A DNA stretch of 64,000 nucleotides from JBCBSZ01 sp039818945 (GTDB lineage: Bacteria > Actinomycetota > Acidimicrobiia > Acidimicrobiales > Poriferisodalaceae). Positions 1 through 9,077 of the stretch are shown here, one piece after another; the stretch's first letter is position 1, and every line of letters starts with the position of its first letter. The notes under the pieces are model-generated. The model saw only the letters and a list, made by a program, of their open reading frames with translations. It was not told the origin of the DNA and ran no database searches. The DNA lies in contig JBCBSZ010000011.1 in assembly GCA_039818945.1 (NCBI GenBank), forward strand, positions 1 to 64,000, given 5' to 3'. Made by a program: the position numbers and the translations under genes.

Positions 1-98
1 CCGACTGCACCGCTGCGACCCTGACCGTCCGTTCGAGCATGACTGCGCCTCCCCTGGCTGTTCCCGAGCAGAGCACAGCACAGGGCGCTGCGGCCCGC

Positions 99-1061
99 CT
101 AGGACGGAGGCGACGAGATCCTTGACGCCGTGCGCAGCTCGCTCGGCGAGCACCCGTACCGGGAGCGGAACAGCCGGGAGAAGTGGGCGGGATCGGGCAA
201 GCCGACCGACGCGGCGACCGCGGCGACGGGGCGATGGGCGGCGAGCGGATCGACCAGGACCGCCCGGGCCCGAGCGAGTCGCGCTCGCCGGATCCGCTCG
301 CTCAGGTGGAGCTCGTCACCCTCGAAGAGCTTCTGGAGCGAGCGGGTGGAGCGTCCTAAGGCGGCGGCCAGGGTGGTGACCGTGAGGGACGGGTCGGCCA
401 GGTGGGCGTCGATGTGGTCGAGGACGCGTTGCCGCTCCGCCGAGGCCGTGGCAGCGCCCAGCGACGGTGCGCCCGCCAGCTCACCGAGCGCGGCGGCGAG
501 GCAGTCGAGCGCCTGCGAGCCGAGCCGGCCGACCGCCTGGTCGGGCACGTCGTCACCGTGCTCGGCGAGCGAGCGCACGAAGCCGGTGGCCACGGCCCCG
601 AGGCCCCCGTCGCCGCCCGCGAGCGCCGTCGAGTCACCGAGGACGACGTTCCGGGCGAGGAGCTCCTCCCTCGGGAACTGCACGACGAGCTGCTCGAAGT
701 CGTCGTCGAAGACCAGCTCGTAGGGGCGGGTGGCGTCGTACAGCGCGAATCGGCCGGGCCGGAGCTCCGCCACCCGGCCGTCCTGGGAGATCCTGCCCCG
801 CCCTCGGAGCTGGATGCTGATGAGGCAGTCCTCGAGCGGATCGGCGGCCGAGTGCGTCACGACCTGCGCGGTCGAGGTGACGTGCGAGAGGGCCAGGTCG
901 TGCCAGCGTCGCACCTCGACCGAGCCACTCAGCTCGGTGTCGTCGAGCCGCTCGACACCGAGCGGGACGAACACGGCGCAGACGACCTCCCGCCAGTAGG
1001 CGAAGCGCTCGTCCGGCGCGACGTCGTCGGTGCTCAGCAGCTCCGACGACCGCACGACCAT
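99..1061 (-). CDS. AraC-family transcriptional regulator
   Basis: A 320-residue DNA-binding regulator. The N-terminal 200 residues resemble the AraC-binding-like ligand module (the ALYDATRPYELVFDDDF stretch is typical of that family). The C-terminal ~100 residues form the double helix-turn-helix of AraC proteins, seen in TVTTLAAALGRSTRSLQKLF and in the second-helix signature DPAHFSRLFRSRYGCSPSE. It starts at an ATG and lies 34 bases downstream of the GGDEF protein on the same strand, so the two could be co-transcribed. The ligand and targets cannot be read from sequence. Family assignment is firm; specific role unknown. Confidence 0.88.
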   Translation of the reverse strand: MVVRSSELLSTDDVAPDERFAYWREVVCAVFVPLGVERLDDTELSGSVEVRRWHDLALSHVTSTAQVVTHSAADPLEDCLISIQLRGRGRISQDGRVAELRPGRFALYDATRPYELVFDDDFEQLVVQFPREELLARNVVLGDSTALAGGDGGLGAVATGFVRSLAEHGDDVPDQAVGRLGSQALDCLAAALGELAGAPSLGAATASAERQRVLDHIDAHLADPSLTVTTLAAALGRSTRSLQKLFEGDELHLSERIRRARLARARAVLVDPLAAHRPVAAVAASVGLPDPAHFSRLFRSRYGCSPSELRTASRISSPPS

Positions 1062-1095
1062 GTCCCATCGTAGGTCGGGGGGCCTGGAGGCGTGG

Positions 1096-2460
1096 TCAGG
1101 CGTGCACCACGGTGCGGGGCCCGCGTCCCTTGGCGCTGGCGAGCGCGTCGTCGGCCCGCCCGATCAGCTCGCTGACCGAGCCGCCGTGGGGGTCGAAGGT
1201 CGCGCCGATCGACGCCGGCAGGATGATGCGTCGCTCGCCGACGGTGATGGGCTCCGAGATCCGGGCGAGCGCTCGCTTGGCGACGGCGTCGACGACGGCG
1301 TTGGACTCGGCGCCGACGAGGATGAGCCCGAACTCGTTGTCGCCGAGCCGGACGACGACGTCCCGGTGGCGCACCGAGGTGGACAGCCGTTGGGCGACGG
1401 TCTCCACGACCTCGTCGCCGATCTTGCGGCCGTGCTCCGCGATGAGGCGCTGGATGCCGGCGACCGCGATCGAGCAGACGCCGAGCGCCTCGTGCTCGAT
1501 GTCGAGATCGGCGACGGCCCTGCGGTTGGCGAGCCCGGTCTGCGGGTCGAGGAGGCGGTGCACGCCGAGCTGCTCGATGCGGCGTTCCTCGCTCTGGATG
1601 ATCAGACCGCAGCGCAGCATCAGGACGCCGAGCGCGGTGAGCGCCCACCAGGACGGGAGCTCCGCTCCGGTGAGCGAGGCCGGCGCGGCGAGGAGGAGCG
1701 GCAACCCGGTGAGGAGCCAGAAGGTGCGGGCGACCGTGCCCTCGTCGGCGGCGGCGTCGCGGGAGAGGTCGGGGCGCTCGGTCGCGATCGTGATGACGAC
1801 CGCGGCGGCAGCGAACGCAGCCGTGGAGCTGGTCGGGGCCACGACCAGCAACCGGGCTGCGAAGACGGACAACACCGCGCCGGCGCCGAGGGCGAGGAAG
1901 GAGCACGCGGCCTCGGAGTGCAGCCGCCAACCGCTCGCGGCCAGGTCGGCGATGACGACGATCGACAGGATCGAGGCGGCCGCCAGCATCGTCGTCGGGC
2001 CGTGGCCGAGCAGCTCGCGGTCCTCGAGCACCGGCTGCACGATCCAGGTCCACCAGGCGGGGGCGGTGGCCGCGAGGACCCAGACGCCGTCGAGCAACGC
2101 CCGCAGCAGCGTCGGCCCGCTCCACGACGAGCCGCGCATCGCGATCGTCGCCGCCCACGCCCCGGCAGCGATGAGGCACACCAGGCCGATGCCGACGGTG
2201 CTGAGCGCCTCGACCCGCAGCGCCACGCTCGCGGCGGCGGCCACGCCGGCGGCGCCGAGCGCCAGGGACCAGGTCAGTCGGTCGCGGCCGGTGGCGCGCC
2301 GCGCGGCGCGTGCGAGCGCCCCCAGCGCGACGGCGCCGACGACCACGAGGCTGCCGGCGACGGTGCCCTCACCGGACACCGACGGGGCGATCGCGGCGGC
2401 GACCAGGAGGAGGCCACCGATCGCGACGAGCAGTTGATCACTCGATCGGAAGGAGGGCAT
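1096..2460 (-). CDS. Membrane GGDEF-domain protein with degenerate active site
   Basis: A 454-residue protein with about eight hydrophobic segments in residues 1-290 followed by a GGDEF-type domain (entry motif DPQTGLANRR). The catalytic signature, normally GG(D/E)EF, reads GDNEF at residues 373-377, so the metal-binding acidic residue is Asn and the second Gly is Asp. The inhibitory-site motif RxxD is kept five residues upstream (R364-H-R-D367). Known for the family: loss of the A-site usually abolishes diguanylate cyclase activity, while an intact I-site can still bind c-di-GMP. Inference: this is a membrane c-di-GMP sensor rather than a synthase. The intact GGEEF protein at 27867-29396 is the likelier synthase in this window. 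Confidence 0.85.
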   Translation of the reverse strand: MPSFRSSDQLLVAIGGLLLVAAAIAPSVSGEGTVAGSLVVVGAVALGALARAARRATGRDRLTWSLALGAAGVAAAASVALRVEALSTVGIGLVCLIAAGAWAATIAMRGSSWSGPTLLRALLDGVWVLAATAPAWWTWIVQPVLEDRELLGHGPTTMLAAASILSIVVIADLAASGWRLHSEAACSFLALGAGAVLSVFAARLLVVAPTSSTAAFAAAAVVITIATERPDLSRDAAADEGTVARTFWLLTGLPLLLAAPASLTGAELPSWWALTALGVLMLRCGLIIQSEERRIEQLGVHRLLDPQTGLANRRAVADLDIEHEALGVCSIAVAGIQRLIAEHGRKIGDEVVETVAQRLSTSVRHRDVVVRLGDNEFGLILVGAESNAVVDAVAKRALARISEPITVGERRIILPASIGATFDPHGGSVSELIGRADDALASAKGRGPRTVVHA

Positions 2461-2527
2461 GCCGGGGGGATCGGCGCGCCGGGCAACCGATCTGGAGACA
2501 ATTCTCGGACAGTTCCGCGGTGGGTCG

Positions 2528-3382
2528 TCAGGTGCGGAGGAAGTCGACGACCGCGCTGCCGAACGCGTCGTTGCGGTCCCCGGCGACCATGTGGTGGGCG
2601 TCGGCGACGTCGACGTACTCGGCGTGCGGGACCAGCCCGAGGAAGACGCGGGCGCCCTCCTCCGAGACGACGTCGCTCATGCGGCCCCGCACGAGCAGGG
2701 TGGGGATCGTCAACTCCCGGGCGGCGTCGTCCAGCCGCTGTGGGTCTCGCGACCGGCGCGGCGTCTTGCCCTCCGGGTCGATGAAGGCCGGGTCCCAGTG
2801 CCAGTACCAGCGTCCGTCCTCCCGCTGACGGAGGTTCTTGCGCAGGCCGTCGGTGCTCTTCGGCCGGGGGCGGTGGGGCTGGTACGCCGCCACGGCATCG
2901 GCCGCCTCGTCCAGTGAGGCGAAGCCGTCGGCGCCGCTGCGCATGAACGACAGGATCTTGCCGACGCCCTCGTCCTCCATCCGGGTGGCGATGTCGACGA
3001 GCACGAGCGCCCGTGCGTCGAGATGGCGCTCACCGATGGCGAGCAGGGAGATGATCCCGCCCATCGACGCGCCCACGAGCGCCGGCGGCGTGCCGCCGGC
3101 CTCGGCGGCGAGCTCGTCGCACACCGAGCGCACGTCCTCGATCATCGGGTCGTGGGAGTAGTCGGCGTCGGGCGCCCAGTCGCTGTCGCCGTGGCCTCGC
3201 TGATCGAGCGACACGACGTAGGACCCGGCGTCGGCGAGCGTCGCCGCCGTGCCACCCCAGGCGTGGCGGGTCTGACCGCCGCCGTGGAGCAGGAGCACCG
3301 GAGGCCGGCCACGTTCGCCGTACTCGTCGGCGACGAGCGTGATCCCGCCGCTCGTCGTGAACTCGCGCCGGCTGCCGGCCAT
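2528..3382 (-). CDS. Alpha/beta-fold hydrolase
   Basis: A 284-residue alpha/beta hydrolase. The oxyanion region HGGGQ, the nucleophile elbow GASMGG (Ser), a late acidic residue in RGRMSDVV and the C-terminal His in ADAHHMV make up a plausible Ser-Asp-His triad. An upstream in-frame ATG at 3448 would add 22 Arg-rich residues and overlap the preceding gene; the ATG at 3382 (MAGSRREFT) fits the family's start better. It follows the MDR oxidoreductase on the same strand after a 62-base gap. The substrate is not evident; similar proteins include lipases, haloperoxidase-like and C-C hydrolases. Confidence 0.85.
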   Translation of the reverse strand: MAGSRREFTTSGGITLVADEYGERGRPPVLLLHGGGQTRHAWGGTAATLADAGSYVVSLDQRGHGDSDWAPDADYSHDPMIEDVRSVCDELAAEAGGTPPALVGASMGGIISLLAIGERHLDARALVLVDIATRMEDEGVGKILSFMRSGADGFASLDEAADAVAAYQPHRPRPKSTDGLRKNLRQREDGRWYWHWDPAFIDPEGKTPRRSRDPQRLDDAARELTIPTLLVRGRMSDVVSEEGARVFLGLVPHAEYVDVADAHHMVAGDRNDAFGSAVVDFLRT

Positions 3383-3444
3383 GCACCCTCCCCCTGGACG
3401 ATGGCTCACCCTACGGATCGGGCGTCGCCCGAGCCGCATCCGCG

Positions 3445-4422
3445 TCACCGGACCTGGACGACCACCGTGCCGAGCGACCGTCCCGTGCCGACCTGTTCGA
3501 TCGCGGCGGCGGTGTCCTCGAGGTCCACCACGCGGTCGATCAGGACCTCGATCTCGCCGGCGGCGACCAGCTCGGCGAGGGGAGCGAAGTGCTCTGGCCC
3601 GGGACGCACCGCGAGGAGACCGAGCCGGCGCCCGGTCAGCCGGCCGATCGCCGCGCCGACGGTCATCGACCGGACGATCGCACGGGTCGTGCCGCCGACG
3701 CAGAGGTAGCGACCGCCCGGCGCGAGAGCTCGGTGGTAGGCGAACATCGACCGGTGGGCGACGAGGTCGAGCACGAGATCGAACCCGTCGGGATCACGGG
3801 TGAAGTCGTCGGTGCGGTAGTCGATGATCTCGTCGGCGCCGACACCGCGCATGAGATCCAGCTTCGCGGCGGTGTCGACGGCGGTGACGTGGGCGCCCGC
3901 CCGCTTGGCGAGCTGGATGGCGAGGTGGCCGGTCGCTCCGCCCCCGCCGTTGATCAGCACCCTGGCGCCTGCCTCGGCACGGGCCGTCCCCTGGAGGGCG
4001 ATCGGCCCGGACTGCGGGAGCGCCGATGCCACGACGAAGCTCAGCTCGGGCGGCTTGAGCGCCAGTGCGCTCGGCGGCGCGACCGCGTACTCGGCGAAGC
4101 CGCCGAGGAGCCCGAGGTTGTCGCCGTACACCTCGTCGCCGGGGCCGAAGTCGGTGACCCCGGTGCCGACCTCGACGACCGTGCCGGCGATGTCGGAGCC
4201 CGGGATCACGTGCCGTGGGCGACGGAGCCCGGCGATGCGGGAGTAGAAGGGCGATCCGGTCAGGGACTCCCAGTCGGACAGGTTCACCGAGGTGGCGGCG
4301 ACCTCGATCAGGACCTGGTCCGGTGCGGGCTCGGGCCGTGGCCGGTCCTCGATGCGCAGCTCCTCGGGCCCCCCGTACCGCTCGCGAACCGCCGCGCTCA
4401 TCGTCTGTTCGCCCTCGGTCAT
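3445..4422 (-). CDS. NAD(P)-dependent zinc-type/quinone oxidoreductase (MDR superfamily)
   Basis: A 325-residue medium-chain dehydrogenase/reductase. It has the GroES-like N-terminal part (PGSDIAGTVVEVG, GDEVYGD) and a Rossmann nucleotide-binding segment with the variant motif INGGGGATGHLAIQLAK. The structural zinc Cys cluster is absent, which favours the quinone-reductase/enoyl-reductase branch over zinc alcohol dehydrogenases. An internal ATG eight codons in (MSAAVRERYG) is an alternative start. It diverges from the esterase at 4461 across only 38 bases, so the two probably share a regulatory region. The substrate is unknown. Confidence 0.85.
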   Translation of the reverse strand: MTEGEQTMSAAVRERYGGPEELRIEDRPRPEPAPDQVLIEVAATSVNLSDWESLTGSPFYSRIAGLRRPRHVIPGSDIAGTVVEVGTGVTDFGPGDEVYGDNLGLLGGFAEYAVAPPSALALKPPELSFVVASALPQSGPIALQGTARAEAGARVLINGGGGATGHLAIQLAKRAGAHVTAVDTAAKLDLMRGVGADEIIDYRTDDFTRDPDGFDLVLDLVAHRSMFAYHRALAPGGRYLCVGGTTRAIVRSMTVGAAIGRLTGRRLGLLAVRPGPEHFAPLAELVAAGEIEVLIDRVVDLEDTAAAIEQVGTGRSLGTVVVQVR

Positions 4423-4460
4423 CGTCCGTGATCATCGCAGCGATCTGCGAACATCGGCCG

Positions 4461-5387
4461 ATGCCACTGCACGACGACGTCGCCGAGGTGCTGCGAGCGC
4501 TCGACGCGATCGGCGCTCCCGCCCTCGGCGACGGCACGCCGGAGGAGGCGCGGGCGAACTACGACGCCGCACCGAAGCCCGACGCCGACCCGCTGGTCCG
4601 GGTGGAGGATCACGTCCTGCCCGGCCCCGCCGGCGATCTCCCCGTGCGGGTCTACGCCGACTCGATCGGCACCCCGCTGCCCGTCGTCGCCTTCTTCCAC
4701 GGCGGGGGTTGGGTGCTGTCCAGCGTCGACGGCCACGACTCGCTGGCTCGGCGGATCGCCAAGCGGAGCGGTGCGCTGGTCGTCTCGGTCGAGTACCGCC
4801 TCGCCCCCGAGCACCCGTTCCCCGCACCGCACGAGGACTGCTGGGCGGCGACGCGATGGCTCGCCGAGCACGCCGCCGGGCTCGGAGGCGACCCGGCCCG
4901 GCTGGCGGTCGCCGGCGACAGCGCGGGCGGCAACCTGGCCGCCGGGGTCGCGCTGCGGGCCCGCGACGAGAGCGTGCCGCTGGCGCTGCAGGTCCTGATC
5001 TATCCCTGCATCGACACCGAGCAGACCCGGCCGTCGATGGCGGAGAACGGCACCGGCTACTTCCTCACCGCTGGCGACATGGACTGGTTCTGGGGGCACT
5101 TCGTGCCGCCCCAGCACCGCGACGACCCGTACGCCGTGCCGATGCGGGCGGGAGATGTCAGCGGGCTCGCACCGGCGCTGGTGCAGACCGCCGAGTACGA
5201 CCCGCTCCGGGACGAGGGGGAGGAGTGGGCGGCCCGCCTCGCTGCGGCCGGGGTCCCGGTCACGACGACCCGCTACGACGGCGTGGTGCACGGCTTCGTG
5301 AGCCGTTGGCACCAGATGGCCGCGGCGGAGCTGGCCCACGACGAGGCGGCCGCCGCCCTCCGCCGGGCGTTCGGCACCGACGGCTGA
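4461..5387 (+). CDS. Alpha/beta hydrolase, hormone-sensitive-lipase-like esterase
   Basis: A 308-residue esterase of the HSL (bacterial family IV) group. It carries the oxyanion motif HGGGW (H80-W84), the nucleophile motif GDSAGG (Ser154), an acidic residue in AEYDPLRDEG and the catalytic His in DGVVHGF. The frame is open further upstream, but the ATG at 4461 gives the normal HSL N-terminus and avoids overlapping the divergent MDR gene. Expected reaction is hydrolysis of short to medium acyl esters. A large nested inverted repeat lies immediately downstream. Confidence 0.88.
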   Translation: MPLHDDVAEVLRALDAIGAPALGDGTPEEARANYDAAPKPDADPLVRVEDHVLPGPAGDLPVRVYADSIGTPLPVVAFFHGGGWVLSSVDGHDSLARRIAKRSGALVVSVEYRLAPEHPFPAPHEDCWAATRWLAEHAAGLGGDPARLAVAGDSAGGNLAAGVALRARDESVPLALQVLIYPCIDTEQTRPSMAENGTGYFLTAGDMDWFWGHFVPPQHRDDPYAVPMRAGDVSGLAPALVQTAEYDPLRDEGEEWAARLAAAGVPVTTTRYDGVVHGFVSRWHQMAAAELAHDEAAAALRRAFGTDG

Positions 5388-5404
5388 CGGGGCGGCCGCC
5401 GGGT

Positions 5405-5490
5405 GGGTGGTCCTCGGTCCCACGTTGGAGCGACACGCGGGGATCGGGGACGGCGGTTGTCGCTCCGAGGTGGGACGAACGAGACCACCC
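5405..5490. terminator. Large nested inverted repeat between convergent genes
   Basis: Three nested perfect stems share one axis: 5405-5412 with 5483-5490 (8 bp), 5417-5423 with 5470-5476 (7 bp) and 5427-5435 with 5458-5466 (9 bp), with a loop of about 22 bases. It fills most of the 141-base gap between the converging esterase and MOSC genes. A bidirectional terminator is the simplest reading. There is no T-run, so a rho-type or structured-RNA role is equally possible. Confidence 0.55.
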
Positions 5491-5528
5491 GATGCCCGCA
5501 TCGGCGGCCGAAGCCAGGTGGCCGGCTG

Positions 5529-6089
5529 TCAGCCCGGGCGCTCGACCTTGATCTGGTCGCCGGCGCGGATCGTGCCCGGCACGGCCACCTTCGCGTTGAT
5601 GCCGCGGAGGTGCAGCTCCTTGCCGAGCTCGGAGTTCACGAAGCGGTGGGCCGGGAGGCCGAAGCGGCGGGTGAACTTCGCGCAGCCGAGATGGGGTTGG
5701 TCGGTCACCTCGATGACGGCCTCGTCGCCGAGGTGCAGGCGCGTGCCGGGCGGGAGGTTGGCGCCGCTGAGGTCGAGGTCGACGTAGAGCTGGTCGCCGG
5801 CGAGGGCCCATCGGTCGCGGCTGCCGGCGATGAGGTCGACCATCCGGGCCGACATGACGTTGAGCTGCATGTCCGGGTGCGAGCTGCCGTCGTCGGTTCG
5901 GCTGCTCCCGCGGTCCTGCCAGGTGTCGCCGACGAGACCGACGGTGAGGTCGAGCTCGCCCTCCTCGAGCACCTCTCGCTCGTCGACGGCGGGCCGTCGC
6001 ACGATCATCTCGAGCCGACCCACGTCGGCGGGGGCGGCTCGCAGTTCGGGCAGTGCGGCGGTCAGCTCGTCCTCGGTGCGGTGCTCCAT
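5529..6089 (-). CDS. MOSC-domain protein
   Basis: A 186-residue protein with a MOSC core (residues ~25-185). It includes the family's conserved Cys in HLGCAKFTRRFG and the beta-barrel elements around QLNVMSARMVDLIAG. MOSC domains, related to the C-terminal part of molybdenum cofactor sulfurase, bind the molybdopterin cofactor and pass sulfur or reduce substrates. The start is the ATG at 6089; upstream codons in this frame are Arg/Pro-rich and non-coding in character. No molybdoenzyme gene is adjacent, so the partner is unknown. Confidence 0.8.
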   Translation of the reverse strand: MEHRTEDELTAALPELRAAPADVGRLEMIVRRPAVDEREVLEEGELDLTVGLVGDTWQDRGSSRTDDGSSHPDMQLNVMSARMVDLIAGSRDRWALAGDQLYVDLDLSGANLPPGTRLHLGDEAVIEVTDQPHLGCAKFTRRFGLPAHRFVNSELGKELHLRGINAKVAVPGTIRAGDQIKVERPG

Positions 6090-6148
6090 GTCACCAGCGT
6101 GCCCGAGCCACCGTCGAGGAGCGAGGGGTTTCGGGTCGCTCGCCGCCC

Positions 6149-6898
6149 TCAGGCGCGGAGGTCGTGGCGCACCCAGACGTTGGGTTCGACGTAGACGGCG
6201 ACGTCGTGCTCGACGTCGCACCACACCGGTGCGAGCGCACCGCTCACTCGGACCGGTCCGGTGTGGGCGAAGTCGAGGCCGGTCCATGACCTCCACTCGT
6301 CGAGCGACCCGCTGACGGTCTGCGAGGCCGGAGCGATCCGCTCGATGACACCGCCGAGGCGTGCGTGGACGCGCAGCCAGGGATCCTCCGGGAGACCGTC
6401 GCTCCGGGTCCGACTCGCGTACACGGGCATCGGCGTCTCCGGTTCGTGATGCTTCGCGTTGGGTCGTACCGGCGCCAACAGGGTCTCGAACCCGCTGGTC
6501 CGGGCGGCGTCGCGCAGGGCGGCGAAGATCTGCCGTGACACGCCGTGCCCGAGTCGGTCGGGGTGGACCGAGACCTCCAGCGCGCAGGCGGTGTCGGGCT
6601 CGTCGCCCCGGACCTGGTCCTGGTGGGCCCAGACCAACGCCTGGTCCCAACCTCGGTCGGGGAGGTGGCGGCGGCCCTCGGCATCGAGGCGGAAGGCCAT
6701 CGCCGTCCCGTGGGCGACGATGCGATCGTCGGGGTCGGTCGCCACGACGGCGAGGTGCCGGAACGAACGAACCACCGATCCGAACAGCGACTCGCCGATC
6801 GGATCGTGCTCCATGAACTCGTCCCACCGGTCGGGCATGTCCCAGACGCGGTCGATCAGGTCGGGGCGCTCCGCCAGCGTCGAGGTCCGGACGTCCAC
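6149..6898 (-). CDS. GNAT-like acyltransferase
   Basis: A 249-residue protein resembling a GNAT-type acyl-CoA N-acyltransferase family common in actinobacteria. It starts DVRTSTLAERPDL, has the conserved block VWDMPDRWDEFMEHDP, and a CoA-binding-like stretch ALEVSVHPDRLGHGVSRQIF. GTG at 6898 is taken as start because conservation begins there. No substrate can be assigned. It lies 59 bases upstream of the MOSC gene on the same strand. Confidence 0.7.
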   Translation of the reverse strand: MDVRTSTLAERPDLIDRVWDMPDRWDEFMEHDPIGESLFGSVVRSFRHLAVVATDPDDRIVAHGTAMAFRLDAEGRRHLPDRGWDQALVWAHQDQVRGDEPDTACALEVSVHPDRLGHGVSRQIFAALRDAARTSGFETLLAPVRPNAKHHEPETPMPVYASRTRSDGLPEDPWLRVHARLGGVIERIAPASQTVSGSLDEWRSWTGLDFAHTGPVRVSGALAPVWCDVEHDVAVYVEPNVWVRHDLRA

Positions 6899-6972
6899 GG
6901 CGCGCAACCTACCGGGGAGCGAGCTCCGGCCGAAGGCGATTCCCGGCGCTCGGTCGGGCGACCGAGTGGGTC

Positions 6973-7911
6973 TCAGTCGACCCGCCCCAGCCAGTCGAGG
7001 ATCGCGTCGGTCGTCTCGCCGGGGCGCTCCTGCTGGATCCAGTGGCCGCAGTCGAGGCTGATCTCCTCGACGTTCGGGACGAGCGCGCTCAGGTCGGCCG
7101 GCCTCGGGATCACGTCGCGGTCGCCGTAGATCATCAGCGCCGGCTGCCGGACGATCGGGTCCACGTCGGCCAGCAGGTGCCAGTTGCGATCGATGTTGCG
7201 GTACCAGTTGATGCTGCTGGTGAAGCCGGAGCCCTGGAACGCATCGACGTACACGGCGAGCTCGTCGTCGCTCATGATCGGCTCGCCGAGCGGCACCTCG
7301 GCCCGGGCGAGGTTGATCATGGCGTTGCCCGGCTCCGGGGCCGGCGGCGGGAGGTCCTTCCGGTACAGGTTCCGGAGGAACCGGGCCGTGTTGGCGTCGA
7401 GCACCGCGTCGGCGACGCCGGGCTGCCGGTTGAAGTGGACGAAGTAGTTGTCGCTGCCGAGGAGGGCCTCCATGAGCTCGAGCCACGGCCGATCTCCGCG
7501 CTCCTGGTAGGGGAGGCTGAGGGCGATCAGCCGCTCGACGCGGGCGGGGTGGAGCAGGGCGAGCTGCCACACGACGTTGGCGCCCCAGTCGTGGCCGACG
7601 AAGGTCGCCTCGTCGTAGCCGTGGTGGTCGAGCAGGGCGACGAGATCGCCGGTGAGGTGCTCGATGTCGTAGTCGGTCACCTCGGGCGGCCGCGAGGAGT
7701 TGCCGTAGCCGCGCTGGTTCGGGACCAGGACGTGGTAGCCGGCCTCGACCAGCGCCGGCACCTGATGGCGCCACGAGGACGCGTGCTCTGGCCAGCCGTG
7801 GCAGAGCACGATGGGCCGTCCGGCGTGCTGGCGGCCGGCCTCGAAGACCTCCAGCTCGACGCCGTTGATCGGGACCATCGTGGGTGCCGGGAAGTCGCAG
7901 TGGTCGGACAT
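6973..7911 (-). CDS. Epoxide hydrolase (alpha/beta fold)
   Basis: A 312-residue soluble epoxide-hydrolase-type protein. It has the oxyanion motif HGWP (H39-P42... region), the nucleophile-elbow motif GHDWG with Asp108 as nucleophile, cap-domain tyrosines (INWYRN), an acidic residue in YGDRDVI and the catalytic His in DCGHWIQQ. These enzymes open epoxides to vicinal diols through an aspartyl-ester intermediate. The ATG at 7911 is preferred; an internal ATG 11 codons later is possible. It is divergent from a WYL-domain regulator 106 bases away, which may control it. Confidence 0.9.
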   Translation of the reverse strand: MSDHCDFPAPTMVPINGVELEVFEAGRQHAGRPIVLCHGWPEHASSWRHQVPALVEAGYHVLVPNQRGYGNSSRPPEVTDYDIEHLTGDLVALLDHHGYDEATFVGHDWGANVVWQLALLHPARVERLIALSLPYQERGDRPWLELMEALLGSDNYFVHFNRQPGVADAVLDANTARFLRNLYRKDLPPPAPEPGNAMINLARAEVPLGEPIMSDDELAVYVDAFQGSGFTSSINWYRNIDRNWHLLADVDPIVRQPALMIYGDRDVIPRPADLSALVPNVEEISLDCGHWIQQERPGETTDAILDWLGRVD

Positions 7912-8017
7912 GGGAGTGATCGCTCCTCTCGGTGCCCCCGTGGTCGGGGCTCGTGCGGCTACCTTGCACAGGCAAACAGGCCACCCTCCTGGCCGCTTTG
8001 TGTGAGATGGTCGGTGG

Positions 8018-8968
8018 ATGCGAACCGACCGGCTCGTGGCGATCCTCCTCCTCCTGCTGCAGCGACGCGAGCAGGTCACGGCGGCCGAGGTCGCCCGGGA
8101 GCTCGAGATCTCCGAGCGGACCGCCCGCCGCGATCTCGAGGCGCTCCTCCTGGCCGGCGTGCCGATCTACTCCGTGCGGGGTCGGGGCGGCGGCTGGCGC
8201 CTGGTCGGCGGCGCCCGCACGGACCTCTCCGGGCTCACCGCGGACGAGGCCCGCGACCTCTTCCTGGTTGCGGGCTCGTCCCCGGCGACGCCTCCGTCCG
8301 TGAAGGGTGCGCTCCGCAAGCTGGCCCACGCGCTGCCCGAGCCCTTCCGGCACGAGGCAGAGGCGGCGGCGGCATCACTGGTCATCGACTCGCACCGGTG
8401 GGGGTCACCGCGAGCGGGGCTCCGGCCGCCGCCCTTCCTCGACGACCTCCGGGATGCGGTCATCCGCGGCGTGCAGGTACGGCTCGGCTACGTCGATGCG
8501 AGCGGCGCGGAGTCCGAGCGCGTCGTGCACCCGTTGGGCATCGTCGCCAAGGTGCCGTCGTGGTACCTGGTCGGCGACACCGACGCCGGACGTCGCACCT
8601 TCCGGATCGATCGGGTGTCGTCGGTCGAGACGACTGACGAGCCGGCGCGTCGACCCGACGACTTCGACCTGGCGGCCGCCTGGAGCGAGATCGCCGACGA
8701 GATCGACCGGCGGCGAAACCCCCTCGAGGTTCGTGCGAGCTGCGCACCCGACGGTGTCGACATGCTCCGGATCATGCTGGGGGATCGCCTGGAGGTCGGC
8801 GGTGCCACGGCCGACGGCCGCGTCGGGGTGGTGATCCGGGGGCACAGCGAGTTCGTGTTGGCCGGCGAGCTGGCCTGGCTCGCCGAGTGGCTCGAAGTGA
8901 CCAGCCCCCGGGGCGTGCGAGACCACCTCGCCGCGATCGGCCGTTCGCTGGTCGAGCGCTACGGATGA
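8018..8968 (+). CDS. WYL-domain transcriptional regulator (YafY/DeoR-type HTH)
   Basis: A 316-residue regulator. The N-terminal winged helix-turn-helix spans residues 3-55 (EVARELEISERTARRDLEAL). The WYL domain is in the middle with the SWYLVGDTD signature, followed by the WCX C-terminal extension. WYL domains sense ligands, often nucleotides or nucleic acid. Divergent placement next to the epoxide hydrolase suggests local control. The 106-base gap between them contains a 5-bp hairpin (GGCCA/TGGCC) close to the start, which could be an operator half. Confidence 0.88.
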   Translation: MRTDRLVAILLLLLQRREQVTAAEVARELEISERTARRDLEALLLAGVPIYSVRGRGGGWRLVGGARTDLSGLTADEARDLFLVAGSSPATPPSVKGALRKLAHALPEPFRHEAEAAAASLVIDSHRWGSPRAGLRPPPFLDDLRDAVIRGVQVRLGYVDASGAESERVVHPLGIVAKVPSWYLVGDTDAGRRTFRIDRVSSVETTDEPARRPDDFDLAAAWSEIADEIDRRRNPLEVRASCAPDGVDMLRIMLGDRLEVGGATADGRVGVVIRGHSEFVLAGELAWLAEWLEVTSPRGVRDHLAAIGRSLVERYG

Positions 8969-9077
8969 GGCGGTCCGTCGAACGGAGGTCAGCGAGTGCG
9001 CCTCTTCTTGGGTCTCGAACGCGCCGAGTCGAGCTGCGGTTCGGGACCGTGCGACACCCACGGGGTACCTTCGTCCC

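Noticed and set aside
1..98. Possible partial gene at the left edge
   Set aside because: No open frame with coding character reaches the edge; nothing identifiable beyond the end of the AraC gene.
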